From the NCBI GenBank assembly GCA_030610885.1, contig JAUWQW010000013.1, positions 1 through 36,723 of the forward strand: DNA of 36,723 nucleotides. Direction: 5' to 3'. The position numbers and the translations under genes are program-made. A model generated the notes under the pieces. That model did no database searches and was not told the origin of the DNA. It saw only the letters and a program-made list of their open reading frames with translations. Position 1 is the stretch's first letter, and every line of letters begins with the position of its first letter. Of the stretch, positions 6,793 to 15,483 are shown piece after piece. Source of the DNA: Candidatus Aminicenantota bacterium. GTDB lineage: Bacteria; Acidobacteriota; Aminicenantia; UBA2199.

Positions 6793-7854
6793 ATGGATTC
6801 TTTGCAAAAGAAATATGAGATAGATAAACACACATGGGATGAATGTGCAGAAACCTATGAACGCCAAATTGTGGGTGGACATCCTGATATTTTAGCGTTT
6901 GAAGAATTTGAAGAAGATTTTTTAGACCGTGTCCTTCGGTATTTGTCTGAAAAACAAAAGCGTCCCATCAAATTAATGGATATAGGCTGCGGATCAGGTC
7001 GTTTGCATGTACGATATGGCACTAAAACACACAGTATAGCTGAACTCGCTCAATCACATCCTTTGTCTTTATTAAAAATGAATTCCCCAAAGCTTGCTTA
7101 CGATCCAGTTATAGCGAAAAGTCTTATAGAAGTGTGGGGAATTGATTTCTCTCGAAAAATGATTGATTTGGCAAAAGATAAATTACAAAAAGTTGGTTTG
7201 AAAAATCATCATGAAATGGCACTAACATTTGAGCAAGGTTCTGCGTTTGAGTTAGAAGAACAATCGGGCGAGATTTTACCTGTTGCGATTTGTTTGGTGA
7301 ATTCTATTGGTGTTATGCAAGGCTTTGAAGGCGCAAATGAGTTATTTAAATCAATGCGTAGAGCTGTTGAATCGGCTAATGGAATTGCCATTATTTCCTG
7401 TTATCAACAAGAATATATCAAAAGTTATGGATTAGGGCAGTATGAATCGACAATAGATGTATCAGGGCAACCTATTTGGATGCAGCCCGACACTTATGCT
7501 TCGTCTCAATTCAAACAAATTCCAAAACAATATAAACTTGCGTATAGCAATGACAATAAATTGATAGTCGATGTTTTTGACTTGCATGATAATTTAATTA
7601 AAAAGGGTTATGTTTTAGTAAGAGACCCCGACAAAACTGAACAAACTATTAAAACAGGTGATATAAATACCTATTCAAAATATAAATCGCACTGGTATAG
7701 TTATGACCATATTGAAGAATTAATAAATGACCATTGGGAAACTCAAAAATCATATCATATTAAAACGCGATATTTAGATATCATAAGAGCAGAACCAGCT
7801 CAGATGGCAATTCTTGATTTTGGCGATCATCTTAAAAACATTTTTAAGCTCTGA
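6793..7854 (+). CDS. Class I SAM-dependent methyltransferase with an insert
   Basis: Motif I is LMDIGCGSGR (about residues 60-70). The acidic ribose-binding motif VWGIDFS comes only some 45 residues later instead of the usual 20 or so, because a segment including HVRYGTKTHSIAELAQSHPL is inserted. Later parts (PVAICLVNSIGVMQGFEG, ANGIAIISCYQ) fit the Rossmann-like fold. A beta-rich C-terminal region with YKSHWYSYDHIEELI may form the substrate lid. The gene lies between the racemase-GNAT gene and a transporter, so it probably methylates the same small molecule; this is inferred from operon position only. No good RBS is seen, and translation may be coupled to the gene before it. Confidence 0.82.
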   Translation: MDSLQKKYEIDKHTWDECAETYERQIVGGHPDILAFEEFEEDFLDRVLRYLSEKQKRPIKLMDIGCGSGRLHVRYGTKTHSIAELAQSHPLSLLKMNSPKLAYDPVIAKSLIEVWGIDFSRKMIDLAKDKLQKVGLKNHHEMALTFEQGSAFELEEQSGEILPVAICLVNSIGVMQGFEGANELFKSMRRAVESANGIAIISCYQQEYIKSYGLGQYESTIDVSGQPIWMQPDTYASSQFKQIPKQYKLAYSNDNKLIVDVFDLHDNLIKKGYVLVRDPDKTEQTIKTGDINTYSKYKSHWYSYDHIEELINDHWETQKSYHIKTRYLDIIRAEPAQMAILDFGDHLKNIFKL

Positions 7855-7865
7855 AAGGTGTTGTA

Positions 7866-9272
7866 ATGGAAAATCCCTGGATTCAATACATAATCATTGT
7901 TGTCTATTTTATTTTTATTGTTACGAAAGGAATTCGTCGCTCAAAAGAAATTAGTGATAGTGATGACTTTTTAGTTGCGGGACGTAATATTGGCTGGTTT
8001 TTTCTGCTTTGTACAATGGGGGCAACAGTCGTAGGTGGCGGCGCTTCAATTGGCGCTATTGGCAGAACTTATGAGTGGGGAATCCTGATGTTAGCGGTTT
8101 CTTCTGGCTGGTACATTCATTTTATATTTTCTGGTTTATTTGTAGCTCCCCGTTTTCGTGAAGCAGAACTTTATACTGTTGCTGGATATTTTGGTTATCG
8201 ATTTGGGGCGAAAAGTCGATTTATTGCTTTTATATTATCGCTTCTTTTTTCCATAGGTATATTAGGCGCGCAAATGGTGGCTTTCGGGAAAATCATCACG
8301 ACAATGATTCCTCAGTTATCTTACTTTTGGGCTGTTATTATTGGCGGTGGCATCGTTATTTTATACAGTACTGCTGGCGGACTGTTAGCTGTTATTCATA
8401 CTGATGTTTATCAATTTATTATATTAATTGTTGGTTTTGCGATTACTTTAATTCTTTGTGTACCTGATTTATTAACGAGCGCTAACCAAATTTCTGTTGT
8501 TGTGCCTACAGAATTTTTTCAATTAGACGGTGGAAAAGGTTGGTTATTTTTAGTGACGACGTTTATTGCCTTTTTATTAGGAGAAACATTTGCACCAAGC
8601 TATGCGACCAGATATTGTGTTGCCAAAAACATTAAAGAAACAAAGCAGGGTATTGTTGGCGCTGGTGTCTTTTTAGCATTAACATTTCCCATAATATTAT
8701 TTTTTATTGCTCTTTATGCCCGATTGCATTTCCCCAATATCGATCCGGAAATGGCGTTGCCAAAAACTATACTAAAGTTGAATAATCCTTATGTAGGTGG
8801 TTTAATTATCGCTGCTTTAATGAGTGCAGTTATGTCATCTGCTGATTCAATACTAAACTCATCTACTGCAATCTTTGTTAAAGATCTATACGAAGAATAT
8901 ATTGCTAAACTAAATACTAATACCCAAAAAGGTCTTTTAATTGCTCGTGTTAGTTCAGTAGTTTTAGGTGGATTAGGAATCCTTTTAGCGCTTATTTTAC
9001 CTAATATAATTGATTTGCTTCTTTTAACTTACAATCTTTGGGCTCCAGGTATTATTTTACCTGTAATTTTTGGTATATTTTCAAAACAAAGGTCAAAATC
9101 TTTAAACAATATTATTTTTATAACAATGCTCATTTCTACTGTTGCAACTATTGGCTATATGAATACGCAATATAAAGAAATAATTCAACCCAGTGTATTT
9201 GGTGTGGTTGTTTCATGTATATCCTTTTTAATATTAAAGATAACATTAATTAAGAAAAAAGGCAGAAAATAA
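7866..9272 (+). CDS. Sodium/solute symporter (SSS family)
   Basis: This 468-residue protein has about 12-13 hydrophobic helices. It shows family features: DDFLVAGRNIGW after helix 1, TVVGGGASIGAIGRTYEWG, the AELYTVAGYFGYRFG segment, GGLLAVIHTDVYQ, and SAVMSSADSILNSSTAIFVKDLY, which carries the Ser residues of the Na2 site. Members (PutP, PanF, SGLT-like) import amino acids, vitamins or sugars with sodium. An AAAGGTG box lies before the ATG. Placed last in the racemase-methyltransferase operon, it probably imports the pathway substrate or recovers its product. Confidence 0.9.
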   Translation: MENPWIQYIIIVVYFIFIVTKGIRRSKEISDSDDFLVAGRNIGWFFLLCTMGATVVGGGASIGAIGRTYEWGILMLAVSSGWYIHFIFSGLFVAPRFREAELYTVAGYFGYRFGAKSRFIAFILSLLFSIGILGAQMVAFGKIITTMIPQLSYFWAVIIGGGIVILYSTAGGLLAVIHTDVYQFIILIVGFAITLILCVPDLLTSANQISVVVPTEFFQLDGGKGWLFLVTTFIAFLLGETFAPSYATRYCVAKNIKETKQGIVGAGVFLALTFPIILFFIALYARLHFPNIDPEMALPKTILKLNNPYVGGLIIAALMSAVMSSADSILNSSTAIFVKDLYEEYIAKLNTNTQKGLLIARVSSVVLGGLGILLALILPNIIDLLLLTYNLWAPGIILPVIFGIFSKQRSKSLNNIIFITMLISTVATIGYMNTQYKEIIQPSVFGVVVSCISFLILKITLIKKKGRK

Positions 9273-9427
9273 ATTCATAAATTATGGGTAAAAATAGGGA
9301 CAGAGACCATTTATTTTATAAAGGTGTTTACTAAGTATTCAGCCAGGACAGTTGATTGACTTAAATAATCTTTAATGTTACTTTAATATGTAATCTATAA
9401 TAACATAAAAAGATATTATATCTTAAA

Positions 9428-9478
9428 AGAAAACATAGGAGATGAATATGAATAAAGAAATTCTTCCTTTGCCTGATA
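9428..9478 (+). repeat. 51-bp direct repeat, right copy
   Basis: Partner of 4771-4821 (49 of 51 identical). The two copies bracket about 4.6 kb containing the racemase-GNAT/methyltransferase/symporter operon. Confidence 0.85.
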
Positions 9479-10149
9479 AAAACGGCATTATAAAAGCACT
9501 TCCCATAGATATATCCAGAGAAAACATGCAGAGGATTAAGAAATTCGGGGCTTTTATGTTTTTATATGACTTTGCCCAGGATCGTTTTGTAAGGCCATGT
9601 ATTCATAAGGCTGACCCAAAAAAACATCGTGAAATACTGAAAAATCTAATTTCATCAGTAAAAAACTCCCGTGTTTTTGATATTGCCTGTGGAACTGGAG
9701 GTGCGATCACCTACTTTGATAGAAGCAATGAATATACAGGTCTTGATCTGTCATATTCTATGCTAAAGCAGGCTGTGAAAAAGGCTAAAAAGAAATCATT
9801 TCAAAAATCCAGATTTATTCAGGGAAATGCGGAAAAACTTCTTTTCGATGATGAATCTTTTGACTTTGTTTTAATGGACACAGCCTTGCATATGATACCT
9901 GAATACCATATGGCTATTGCAGAAATATCAAGGGTACTAAAAAAGGGTGGGGTATTTGTATGCAGTACTCCTGTTGTTGGAATCAGCAAAAAATTCGATT
10001 TTACGTGGAAGAAAATTTCAGACAAGCGAGACCTTCATTCTTTTTATGAAGCGGACATCCAGGATGCCTGCTCTCGTAATGGCTTAATATATATTCGTTT
10101 TAACACAAATGGTGGTGTACTCTATTTCCACGCACAGAAAAGAAAATGA
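9448..10149 (+). CDS. Class I SAM methyltransferase (UbiE/methyltransf_11-like)
   Basis: Motif I is VFDIACGTGGAI, the acidic motif is YTGLDLSYSM, and FDFVLMDTALHMI and RVLKKGGVFVCSTP complete the standard order. About 233 residues. I place the start at the second ATG (9448), 6 nt after AGGAG, because the ATG at 9442 touches the RBS. The substrate is unknown. A broken copy of the start lies at 4791 directly behind the ZIP remnant, so this gene may once have followed that transporter. It converges on the histidine kinase gene. Confidence 0.85.
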   Translation: MNKEILPLPDKNGIIKALPIDISRENMQRIKKFGAFMFLYDFAQDRFVRPCIHKADPKKHREILKNLISSVKNSRVFDIACGTGGAITYFDRSNEYTGLDLSYSMLKQAVKKAKKKSFQKSRFIQGNAEKLLFDDESFDFVLMDTALHMIPEYHMAIAEISRVLKKGGVFVCSTPVVGISKKFDFTWKKISDKRDLHSFYEADIQDACSRNGLIYIRFNTNGGVLYFHAQKRK

Positions 10150-10178
10150 TATAACCTGTTTATTAAAAAAGAGAACTC

Positions 10179-12446
10179 TCACTCCTCCAAAATCTCCCTT
10201 ATTTTTTCAGACAGACATTCCATATTAAATGGTTTCTGAATAAAGCCATTGCACCCACATTCCAGTATTTTGGTTGCCTGACCGTTCATGCTATATCCAG
10301 TAGAAAGCAGGACCTTGATATCTGTGTTTATCTCTTTTAAGGCATCATAGGTCTCTCCTCCACTCATTTCAGGCATGATCATATCAAGGATGACTAAATC
10401 AATAATATCTTTGTGTTTTTTAAAGACATCTATTGCCTCCTTACCACTTTTTGCAGAAAGCACCTTATACCCTAATTGCTCTAAAATGTCTTTGCTTACC
10501 TCAAGAACCATTTCCTCATCATCTATTAGAAGGATTATCTCGTGTCCTTTTACAATTTTTTTTCCTCTGGTTTCTGTTACATGATCCTTTATAGCTGTTT
10601 TTGATATAGGCAGGTATATGTTAATAGTCGTACCTGAGCCTTTCTCACTGTATACATTGACAATCCCTTTATGATTCTTTATGATACCATATACAGACGC
10701 CAGGCCCAGTCCAGCACCCTTACTTATATCCTTGGTGGTGAAGAATGGATCAAATATCTTTTGCCTTGTGGCTTGATCCATGCCTGCACCTGTGTCTGTC
10801 ACAGATACCTTCACATATTTACCGGGAGCCACATCATATGGCTTAATATAATTTTCGTTAAGATTAACATTAGCTGTCTCTAGATAGATCTCTCCTCCTC
10901 CCGGCATGGCTTGCCATGCATTAACGTAAATATTAAGAAGTACCTGCTCAATCTGTCCTCTATCAACATACACAGGCCAGATGTTATCCTGATATTTCTT
11001 ATGAATCTTTATCTCTTTTTTTGTGCGGCCAAACATATCAGAGGTGCTGGTAATAAGTACATTGATATCTGTGGATTTGATTTCATATTTCCCGCCCCTG
11101 GCAAAACCAAGGAGTTGTTTTGTTAGTTCTGACCCGCTTTGAATACATTGTTCGATATTTTTCAACCTGTTGTAATGAGGGTGTGTGGATTCGATACCTG
11201 TATACATTACGGATATATTCCCCTGAATAGCCATAAGCAAATTATTGAAGTCATGGGCAATTCCACCTGCTAGAGTGCCAATGGCTTCCATTTTCTGGGC
11301 ATGCTGAAACTGGTATTCAAGATTCTTTTTTTCAGTAAGGTCTAAAATAGATGCCACAGACCTATTTGTTCCCGGGATCATTGCAATAGAAATGAAGGCG
11401 TCTTTAACATTACCCATTCTGTCAATAAACTTGAACTCATAGTTTTTTGGGGCAGATTCTGGATCAAGCCTTCTTAATCTATTATAATTCTCCATTTTTT
11501 TTAGATCTTCTTTTGCTACAAATTCTGTCCACTTAAAATTACCTTGTATTTCGTCCTTAGAATATCCGGATAGCTTCTCAAACTCTGTGTTTACAAGCAC
11601 TATTGTTATATCTTCTTCAAAGATTCCCATTGCAGTAGCAGCAGTTTCAAATAGGACCTGATATCTTACCTCGCTTAGTTTAAGAGCCTTTTCTGCTTGC
11701 ACTCTTTCAGTGATATCCCGCACAATAGCCTGGATAAATAACTCGCCAGAGAGTGATATTCTGTTTAGAGAGACCTCAGCCTCAAATGGCGTGTTATCAT
11801 AACGGATATGACGCCACTGAAAGAATTGTGGCTGCCCTTTTAAAGCCGATTGTATCTTCTCCTGAGCCTTTTCTTTTGAATTTCGTCCATCGGGCTGTAG
11901 TTCTGGAGAGAAGCGGTATGGGGACTGGTCTAGAATCTGATTATAGCTGCATCTGAACATCTTCAGTGTTTTTAGGTTACACTCTATGAAACAATCTCCC
12001 TTCATCAGGAATATAGCGTCGCTTGCGTTTTCAAATATAGTGCGATAAAGCAGTTCACTCCTGTGTAGTTTTTCAATGGCTTGTTTGTACTCGTTTATAT
12101 CACGCACAACTACTATTAATCGTTCCTTTTCCCCAACAACACCTTTTTTGAGGTTACCCTCAACCCAGAACAATCGGCCAGACTTATCTTTAGCCTGCCA
12201 TTCAAAGAGTTGGGGCTTACCTTCAATCCCCTTCTTAATTTTATCTAAAACATCTGCTTTTGTGTATGGTGGAACACCTGCACTCAAGTTCTCTACATTC
12301 AAGTGTATGATCTCTTCTTTGGGGTATCCGTACATTTCACACGCCTTCCTGTTGACATCTAAAATATCGCCATTCTCTATATCATGGATAAATATGGCAT
12401 CATTAATCATATTAAATATTTCTTGATAATTATCCCTTTTAAACAT
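10179..12446 (-). CDS. Hybrid histidine kinase with three PAS domains and a receiver domain
   Basis: Domain order: PAS1 ([13 protein letters not shown]), PAS2 ([13 protein letters not shown]), PAS3 ([13 protein letters not shown]), dimerisation domain with phospho-acceptor in [11 protein letters not shown], a HATPase domain with N-box [11 protein letters not shown]-boxes DTGAGM and KGAGLGLA, then a C-terminal receiver (LLIDDEE ... phospho-acceptor [13 protein letters not shown]). No membrane helix or DNA-binding output is visible, so it is probably a cytoplasmic phosphorelay sensor. The ORF track uses a TTG at 12482; the ATG at 12446 gives a protein starting just before PAS1 and seems likelier, though neither has a clear RBS. 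No partner regulator is adjacent. Confidence 0.9.
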   Translation of the reverse strand: MFKRDNYQEIFNMINDAIFIHDIENGDILDVNRKACEMYGYPKEEIIHLNVENLSAGVPPYTKADVLDKIKKGIEGKPQLFEWQAKDKSGRLFWVEGNLKKGVVGEKERLIVVVRDINEYKQAIEKLHRSELLYRTIFENASDAIFLMKGDCFIECNLKTLKMFRCSYNQILDQSPYRFSPELQPDGRNSKEKAQEKIQSALKGQPQFFQWRHIRYDNTPFEAEVSLNRISLSGELFIQAIVRDITERVQAEKALKLSEVRYQVLFETAATAMGIFEEDITIVLVNTEFEKLSGYSKDEIQGNFKWTEFVAKEDLKKMENYNRLRRLDPESAPKNYEFKFIDRMGNVKDAFISIAMIPGTNRSVASILDLTEKKNLEYQFQHAQKMEAIGTLAGGIAHDFNNLLMAIQGNISVMYTGIESTHPHYNRLKNIEQCIQSGSELTKQLLGFARGGKYEIKSTDINVLITSTSDMFGRTKKEIKIHKKYQDNIWPVYVDRGQIEQVLLNIYVNAWQAMPGGGEIYLETANVNLNENYIKPYDVAPGKYVKVSVTDTGAGMDQATRQKIFDPFFTTKDISKGAGLGLASVYGIIKNHKGIVNVYSEKGSGTTINIYLPISKTAIKDHVTETRGKKIVKGHEIILLIDDEEMVLEVSKDILEQLGYKVLSAKSGKEAIDVFKKHKDIIDLVILDMIMPEMSGGETYDALKEINTDIKVLLSTGYSMNGQATKILECGCNGFIQKPFNMECLSEKIREILEE

Positions 12447-12522
12447 ATTAGTTATATTAAAAGAAATAATTAATAAAATCAATGCATTTTAATTAGAATT
12501 ATCTTGTTTTTTATTTAATTAC

Positions 12523-12551
12523 TTGAATAAGTGATTGTTTAACATTAGAAT
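12523..12551 (+). promoter_or_regulatory. Promoter giving a probably leaderless mRNA (kinase at 12558)
   Basis: TTGAAT, a 17-nt spacer and TAGAAT, with only 6 nt from the end of the -10 box to the ATG. No Shine-Dalgarno fits in that space. Confidence 0.55.
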
Positions 12552-12557
12552 CTAAGT

Positions 12558-13460
12558 ATGAAAAAGTATCTTGAAAAAAGAATAAAAAACATCAAAAAAA
12601 TAAAAAAAATAAGAAGCGAAGCATCAAATAGAAGCTTTTTCAGAATTTATAAGGATAATTATACCCTAGTTGCAATGGTATATCCTGAAGAGAATAGAGA
12701 TGAAATATCAAAGGTGGTTAAGTTCAGATCAATTTATGATGATAATAAAATCAATGTTCCTTTAATTTTAGATGTTATTGATAATAGAATTATAATTCAG
12801 GAGGATCTTGGATGTTTATCATTACAGAGGCTATTTTTGAAATCAAATATAAACAAAAAAAAAGGGATATTAAATCAAATATGTGAAATATTATTAAAGT
12901 TAAAACAAATATCAACAGATAACACAAAATCAATTCTTGATACAAAAAGAATGCTATGGGAAATGGATTTCTTTATCAAATATTTTGCATTAAATTTTTG
13001 CTCTACCTCAAAAGACATTGAGCAAATAAGAAATAATCTGTGCTCGATTGTTGATAAAATTACCAATATAGATACATTTGCTCATAGAGATTTTCATTCA
13101 AGAAATATGTTTTATTACAAAGACAAACTCTTTTTAGTTGATTTTCAGGATTCTCTAATAGGTCCGGAGTACTATGATCTTGTTTCTTTTGCGTTTGATT
13201 CTTACCTTGATTTAAAATCTATACGAAAATATCTTTTTGACATTTTATTAAAAAATAAATTTGAGATTAACTTCGAGAAATTATATTTAACAGCTATTCA
13301 GAGAAACATAAAAGCTCTTGGAACATTTGGATATCAGATAAAAATCAAAAACAATTTACTTTTTAAAAAATATGTAAATAGAACAATAAATTATGTTATT
13401 AATAATAAATTGTTTCCTGAATTCTCATATTTGTCATTATTCAAAAAAAATAAATTTTGA
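12558..13460 (+). CDS. AmgK-like sugar kinase (COG3178, APH fold)
   Basis: The N-terminus EASNRSFFRIYKDNYTLVAMVYPEE matches the COG3178 pattern 'RSFFR ... lvvM'. The catalytic loop is HRDFHSRNMFY, and the metal-binding stretch LVDFQDSLIGPEYYDLVSFAFDSYLDL is very typical of this group. Characterised members (AmgK) phosphorylate N-acetylmuramate/N-acetylglucosamine at the anomeric carbon for cell-wall recycling. Their usual partner MurU is not adjacent here. At 300 residues it is slightly short for the family, with a Lys/Ile-rich C-terminus. Kinase assignment is firm; the cell-wall sugar substrate is inference. Confidence 0.82.
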   Translation: MKKYLEKRIKNIKKIKKIRSEASNRSFFRIYKDNYTLVAMVYPEENRDEISKVVKFRSIYDDNKINVPLILDVIDNRIIIQEDLGCLSLQRLFLKSNINKKKGILNQICEILLKLKQISTDNTKSILDTKRMLWEMDFFIKYFALNFCSTSKDIEQIRNNLCSIVDKITNIDTFAHRDFHSRNMFYYKDKLFLVDFQDSLIGPEYYDLVSFAFDSYLDLKSIRKYLFDILLKNKFEINFEKLYLTAIQRNIKALGTFGYQIKIKNNLLFKKYVNRTINYVINNKLFPEFSYLSLFKKNKF

Positions 13461-13461
13461 G

Positions 13462-13490
13462 TTGAAAATTTAAAAAATTATATTATATAT
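13462..13490 (+). promoter_or_regulatory. Promoter of the structured RNA
   Basis: TTGAAA at 13462-13467 and an AT box (TATATA/ATATAT, 13484-13490) at a 16-17 nt spacing. The predicted start falls close to the first base of the RNA closing helix at 13498. Confidence 0.5.
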
Positions 13491-13497
13491 TTATATT

Positions 13498-13612
13498 GAG
13501 GCGGTGACTACGTACCCAAATACCGGAAACGAGGTTGAGAGCCCGGAGCGTGGGTTGCAGTTAACACTGATTCCTCCTTTGTGAGAACGCTTACCTCCTT
13601 GTAGCCCGCCTC
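13498..13612 (+). ncRNA. Structured small RNA candidate (class unassigned)
   Basis: This about 115-nt stretch is far richer in G+C than the DNA around it, has no ORF, and is closed by a perfect 7-bp helix GAGGCGG/CCGCCTC. Inside are CTAC/GTAG next to the closing helix, ACCCA/TGGGT enclosing CCGG...CCGG, a CAGT-TAAC-ACTG hairpin and a GTGAG-AACG-CTTAC hairpin. A promoter ends where the first strand begins. The closed-ends layout resembles 6S or SRP RNA, but I do not see the SRP apical sequence or a clear 6S signature. It might be a divergent 6S RNA, a leader of the glycosyltransferase gene, or a new class. Confidence 0.6.
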
Positions 13613-13691
13613 ATTGTTTAAAATTTTCCTTTTGAAATAATAAATATGTTATTTTCGACTGAGAGAGTGTATACTTAAATCTAAATAATAT

Positions 13692-14825
13692 ATGAAAAAG
13701 ATCAAGGTTGTTCACATAATTACGAAGCTTGAGCTTGGAGGAGCACAGATAAATACAATTTATACGTATAAAAATCTCAATCCAGAAGAATTTGATGCAT
13801 ATCTTGTTTGTGGCCATGGAGGACTCCTGACTAATAAAATAGAAAAGAGGGACAGATTTATAATTATTGAAAATTTACAAAGAGAGATAAACCCTGTTAA
13901 AGATTTAAAAACTTTTTTCCAGGTATTTAAAGTTTTGAAAAAAATAAACCCTGATATTGTTCATACACACTCTTCAAAAGCTGGGATTATAGGAAGGATG
14001 ATCGCATTTATCCTAAAAGTACCGGTTATTATTCATTCTGTTCATGGTTTTTCATTTTCTCCATTTCAATCTTTTTTAAAGAGGAATTTTTTTATGGTTT
14101 CAGAAAAGATTGTCTCCAAATTAACGACTCATTTTATTTTTGTATCAAATGATGATATTAAACTTGCCAAGCAAAAAAAATTGGTAAAAGATAATTACAC
14201 ACTTATAAGAAGTGGGTTTCAAATAGGGAGATTTTCAAAAAAGAGCTCTGGTTTAACTTATATAAGAAAAAAATATAATATAAAAGACAAAGATTTTGTG
14301 TGTGGAGTTATTGCTCCGTTTAAACCTCAAAAAGGGCTTTTTCATTTGATTGAAATCGCATCAATGATTTTAAAAAAGAGAAAGGATATTATTTTCTTTA
14401 TTGCAGGTGATGGTAAATTGAGAGAAGAAATTGAACATAGGTTGAAAAAAAAGGGAATATTAGAAAATTTTAGACTTCCTGGCTTTATGTTTGATATTGA
14501 AAATGCTATTGACATCTTTGATATAGGGATATCAACTGCTTTATGGGAAGGCTTACCTCAAAGTTTGATTCAAATGAGATTAAAGAAAAAACCAATTGTT
14601 GCAAGTAATATATCAGGGAATATAGAAGTTATAAAACATAATAAAAATGGATATCTTATTGATGTTTTTGATTATAGAAAGTTTTCTGAGAAAATCTTGT
14701 TTTTAGTAAACAATAAAAAAGAGAGAGAAAGACTTTCAAATTTTAAAGAGGATTTTTCAGAATGGGATGCAGATTTTATGGTAAAAGCTCAGGAGAGGTT
14801 ATATTTATTGTTAGGTAAAAACTGA
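13692..14825 (+). CDS. GT4-family glycosyltransferase
   Basis: This is a 377-residue GT-B protein. The N-terminal domain opens with VVHIITKLELGGAQ (the GGA donor-loop type), followed by IVHTHSSKAGIIGRM and VHGFSF. The C-terminal domain has GVIAPFKPQKGL, FIAGDGKLREEIE and STALWEGLPQSLIQMRLKKKPIVAS. In the usual E-x7-E motif the first Glu (WEG) is present, but the second position is Gln (IQM). Members build lipopolysaccharide, capsule or other surface glycans. Its neighbours are an AmgK-like kinase and a structured RNA, not a polysaccharide cluster, so the acceptor is unknown. Confidence 0.87.
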   Translation: MKKIKVVHIITKLELGGAQINTIYTYKNLNPEEFDAYLVCGHGGLLTNKIEKRDRFIIIENLQREINPVKDLKTFFQVFKVLKKINPDIVHTHSSKAGIIGRMIAFILKVPVIIHSVHGFSFSPFQSFLKRNFFMVSEKIVSKLTTHFIFVSNDDIKLAKQKKLVKDNYTLIRSGFQIGRFSKKSSGLTYIRKKYNIKDKDFVCGVIAPFKPQKGLFHLIEIASMILKKRKDIIFFIAGDGKLREEIEHRLKKKGILENFRLPGFMFDIENAIDIFDIGISTALWEGLPQSLIQMRLKKKPIVASNISGNIEVIKHNKNGYLIDVFDYRKFSEKILFLVNNKKERERLSNFKEDFSEWDADFMVKAQERLYLLLGKN

Positions 14826-14863
14826 TAAAATTTACAATTTGTGCAAGAACTATGGTTTTATCT

Positions 14864-14872
14864 TGTTATAAT
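14864..14872 (+). promoter_or_regulatory. Extended -10 promoter before the ECF sigma gene
   Basis: TG-T-TATAAT is a perfect extended -10 box ending 5 nt before the GTG start at 14878, which implies a leaderless message. No -35 match is obvious. Confidence 0.5.
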
Positions 14873-14877
14873 ATTAA

Positions 14878-15483
14878 GTGAAAGCAAATAATTTAATGTT
14901 CTCTGATGATGAAATTATAAAATCAGTTAAAAGTGGTAAAACTCAAAATTTTGAGATTATTATCAATAAATATAATAAAAAGGTATTGAATTTCATTAAT
15001 AGAATGATATTTGATCATGATGAATCTCAGAATATAAGTCAGGATGTTTTTTTTAAAGTATATGAAAATTTAAATAGATATAAAATGGAAGGAAATTTTC
15101 AGGCTTTTATATTTAAAATTGCAAAAAATTTAACTTTAAATTATATAAAAAAGAAAAAGCGTGTGCTTTTTTTTTCAGAACATTTTTATAATGGTATAGA
15201 GGGAAAATATTTTCAATATGAGGCAACACAATATAAAAATATTGAGGATAAAGTAAAAGAAGAATTGCTTATTTCATCTATAATGGAATTGAAAGAAAAT
15301 CAGAAAATTGCATTAATCTTAAAAGTTTATCTTGATTTTTCTTATAAAAATATTTCAAAAATAACAGGTTGGTCTATACCAAAAATCGAAACATTAATTT
15401 CAAGGGCAAAGAATACTTTAAAAAGAAAAATATTTCTGCAAGAAAATAAAGATAAGAATGTTTACAAAGTGAGGGAAAAATGA
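14878..15483 (+). CDS. ECF (RpoE-like) sigma factor
   Basis: This 201-residue protein has region 2 (YNKKVLNFINRMIFDHDESQNISQDVFFKVYENLNRYK ... FQAFIFKIAKNLTLNYIKKKKR) and region 4 (ENQKIALILKVYLDFSYKNISKITGWSIPKIETLISRAKNTLKRKI). It is followed with a 4-nt overlap (ATGA) by a zinc-finger anti-sigma gene and then two Spy-like genes, a typical envelope- or metal-stress operon. The GTG start sits directly after an extended -10 box; an in-frame ATG at 14896 is the alternative. It probably directs transcription of its own operon after release from the anti-sigma factor, by analogy with known ECF systems. Confidence 0.88.
   Translation: MKANNLMFSDDEIIKSVKSGKTQNFEIIINKYNKKVLNFINRMIFDHDESQNISQDVFFKVYENLNRYKMEGNFQAFIFKIAKNLTLNYIKKKKRVLFFSEHFYNGIEGKYFQYEATQYKNIEDKVKEELLISSIMELKENQKIALILKVYLDFSYKNISKITGWSIPKIETLISRAKNTLKRKIFLQENKDKNVYKVREK

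Noticed and set aside
12076-12426. 116-residue plus-strand ORF and other plus-strand ORFs within 10179-12482
   Set aside because: They lie antisense to the well-supported hybrid histidine kinase and have no domain or RBS support.
1-12500. Integrase, transposase or phage gene for the accessory region
   Set aside because: None of the ORFs shows tyrosine recombinase, DDE or Y1 transposase motifs, so mobility is inferred only from sites and repeats.
13498-13612. SRP (4.5S) RNA
   Set aside because: Length and closed ends fit, but the conserved apical GGAAG...AGCAG-type core is not present.
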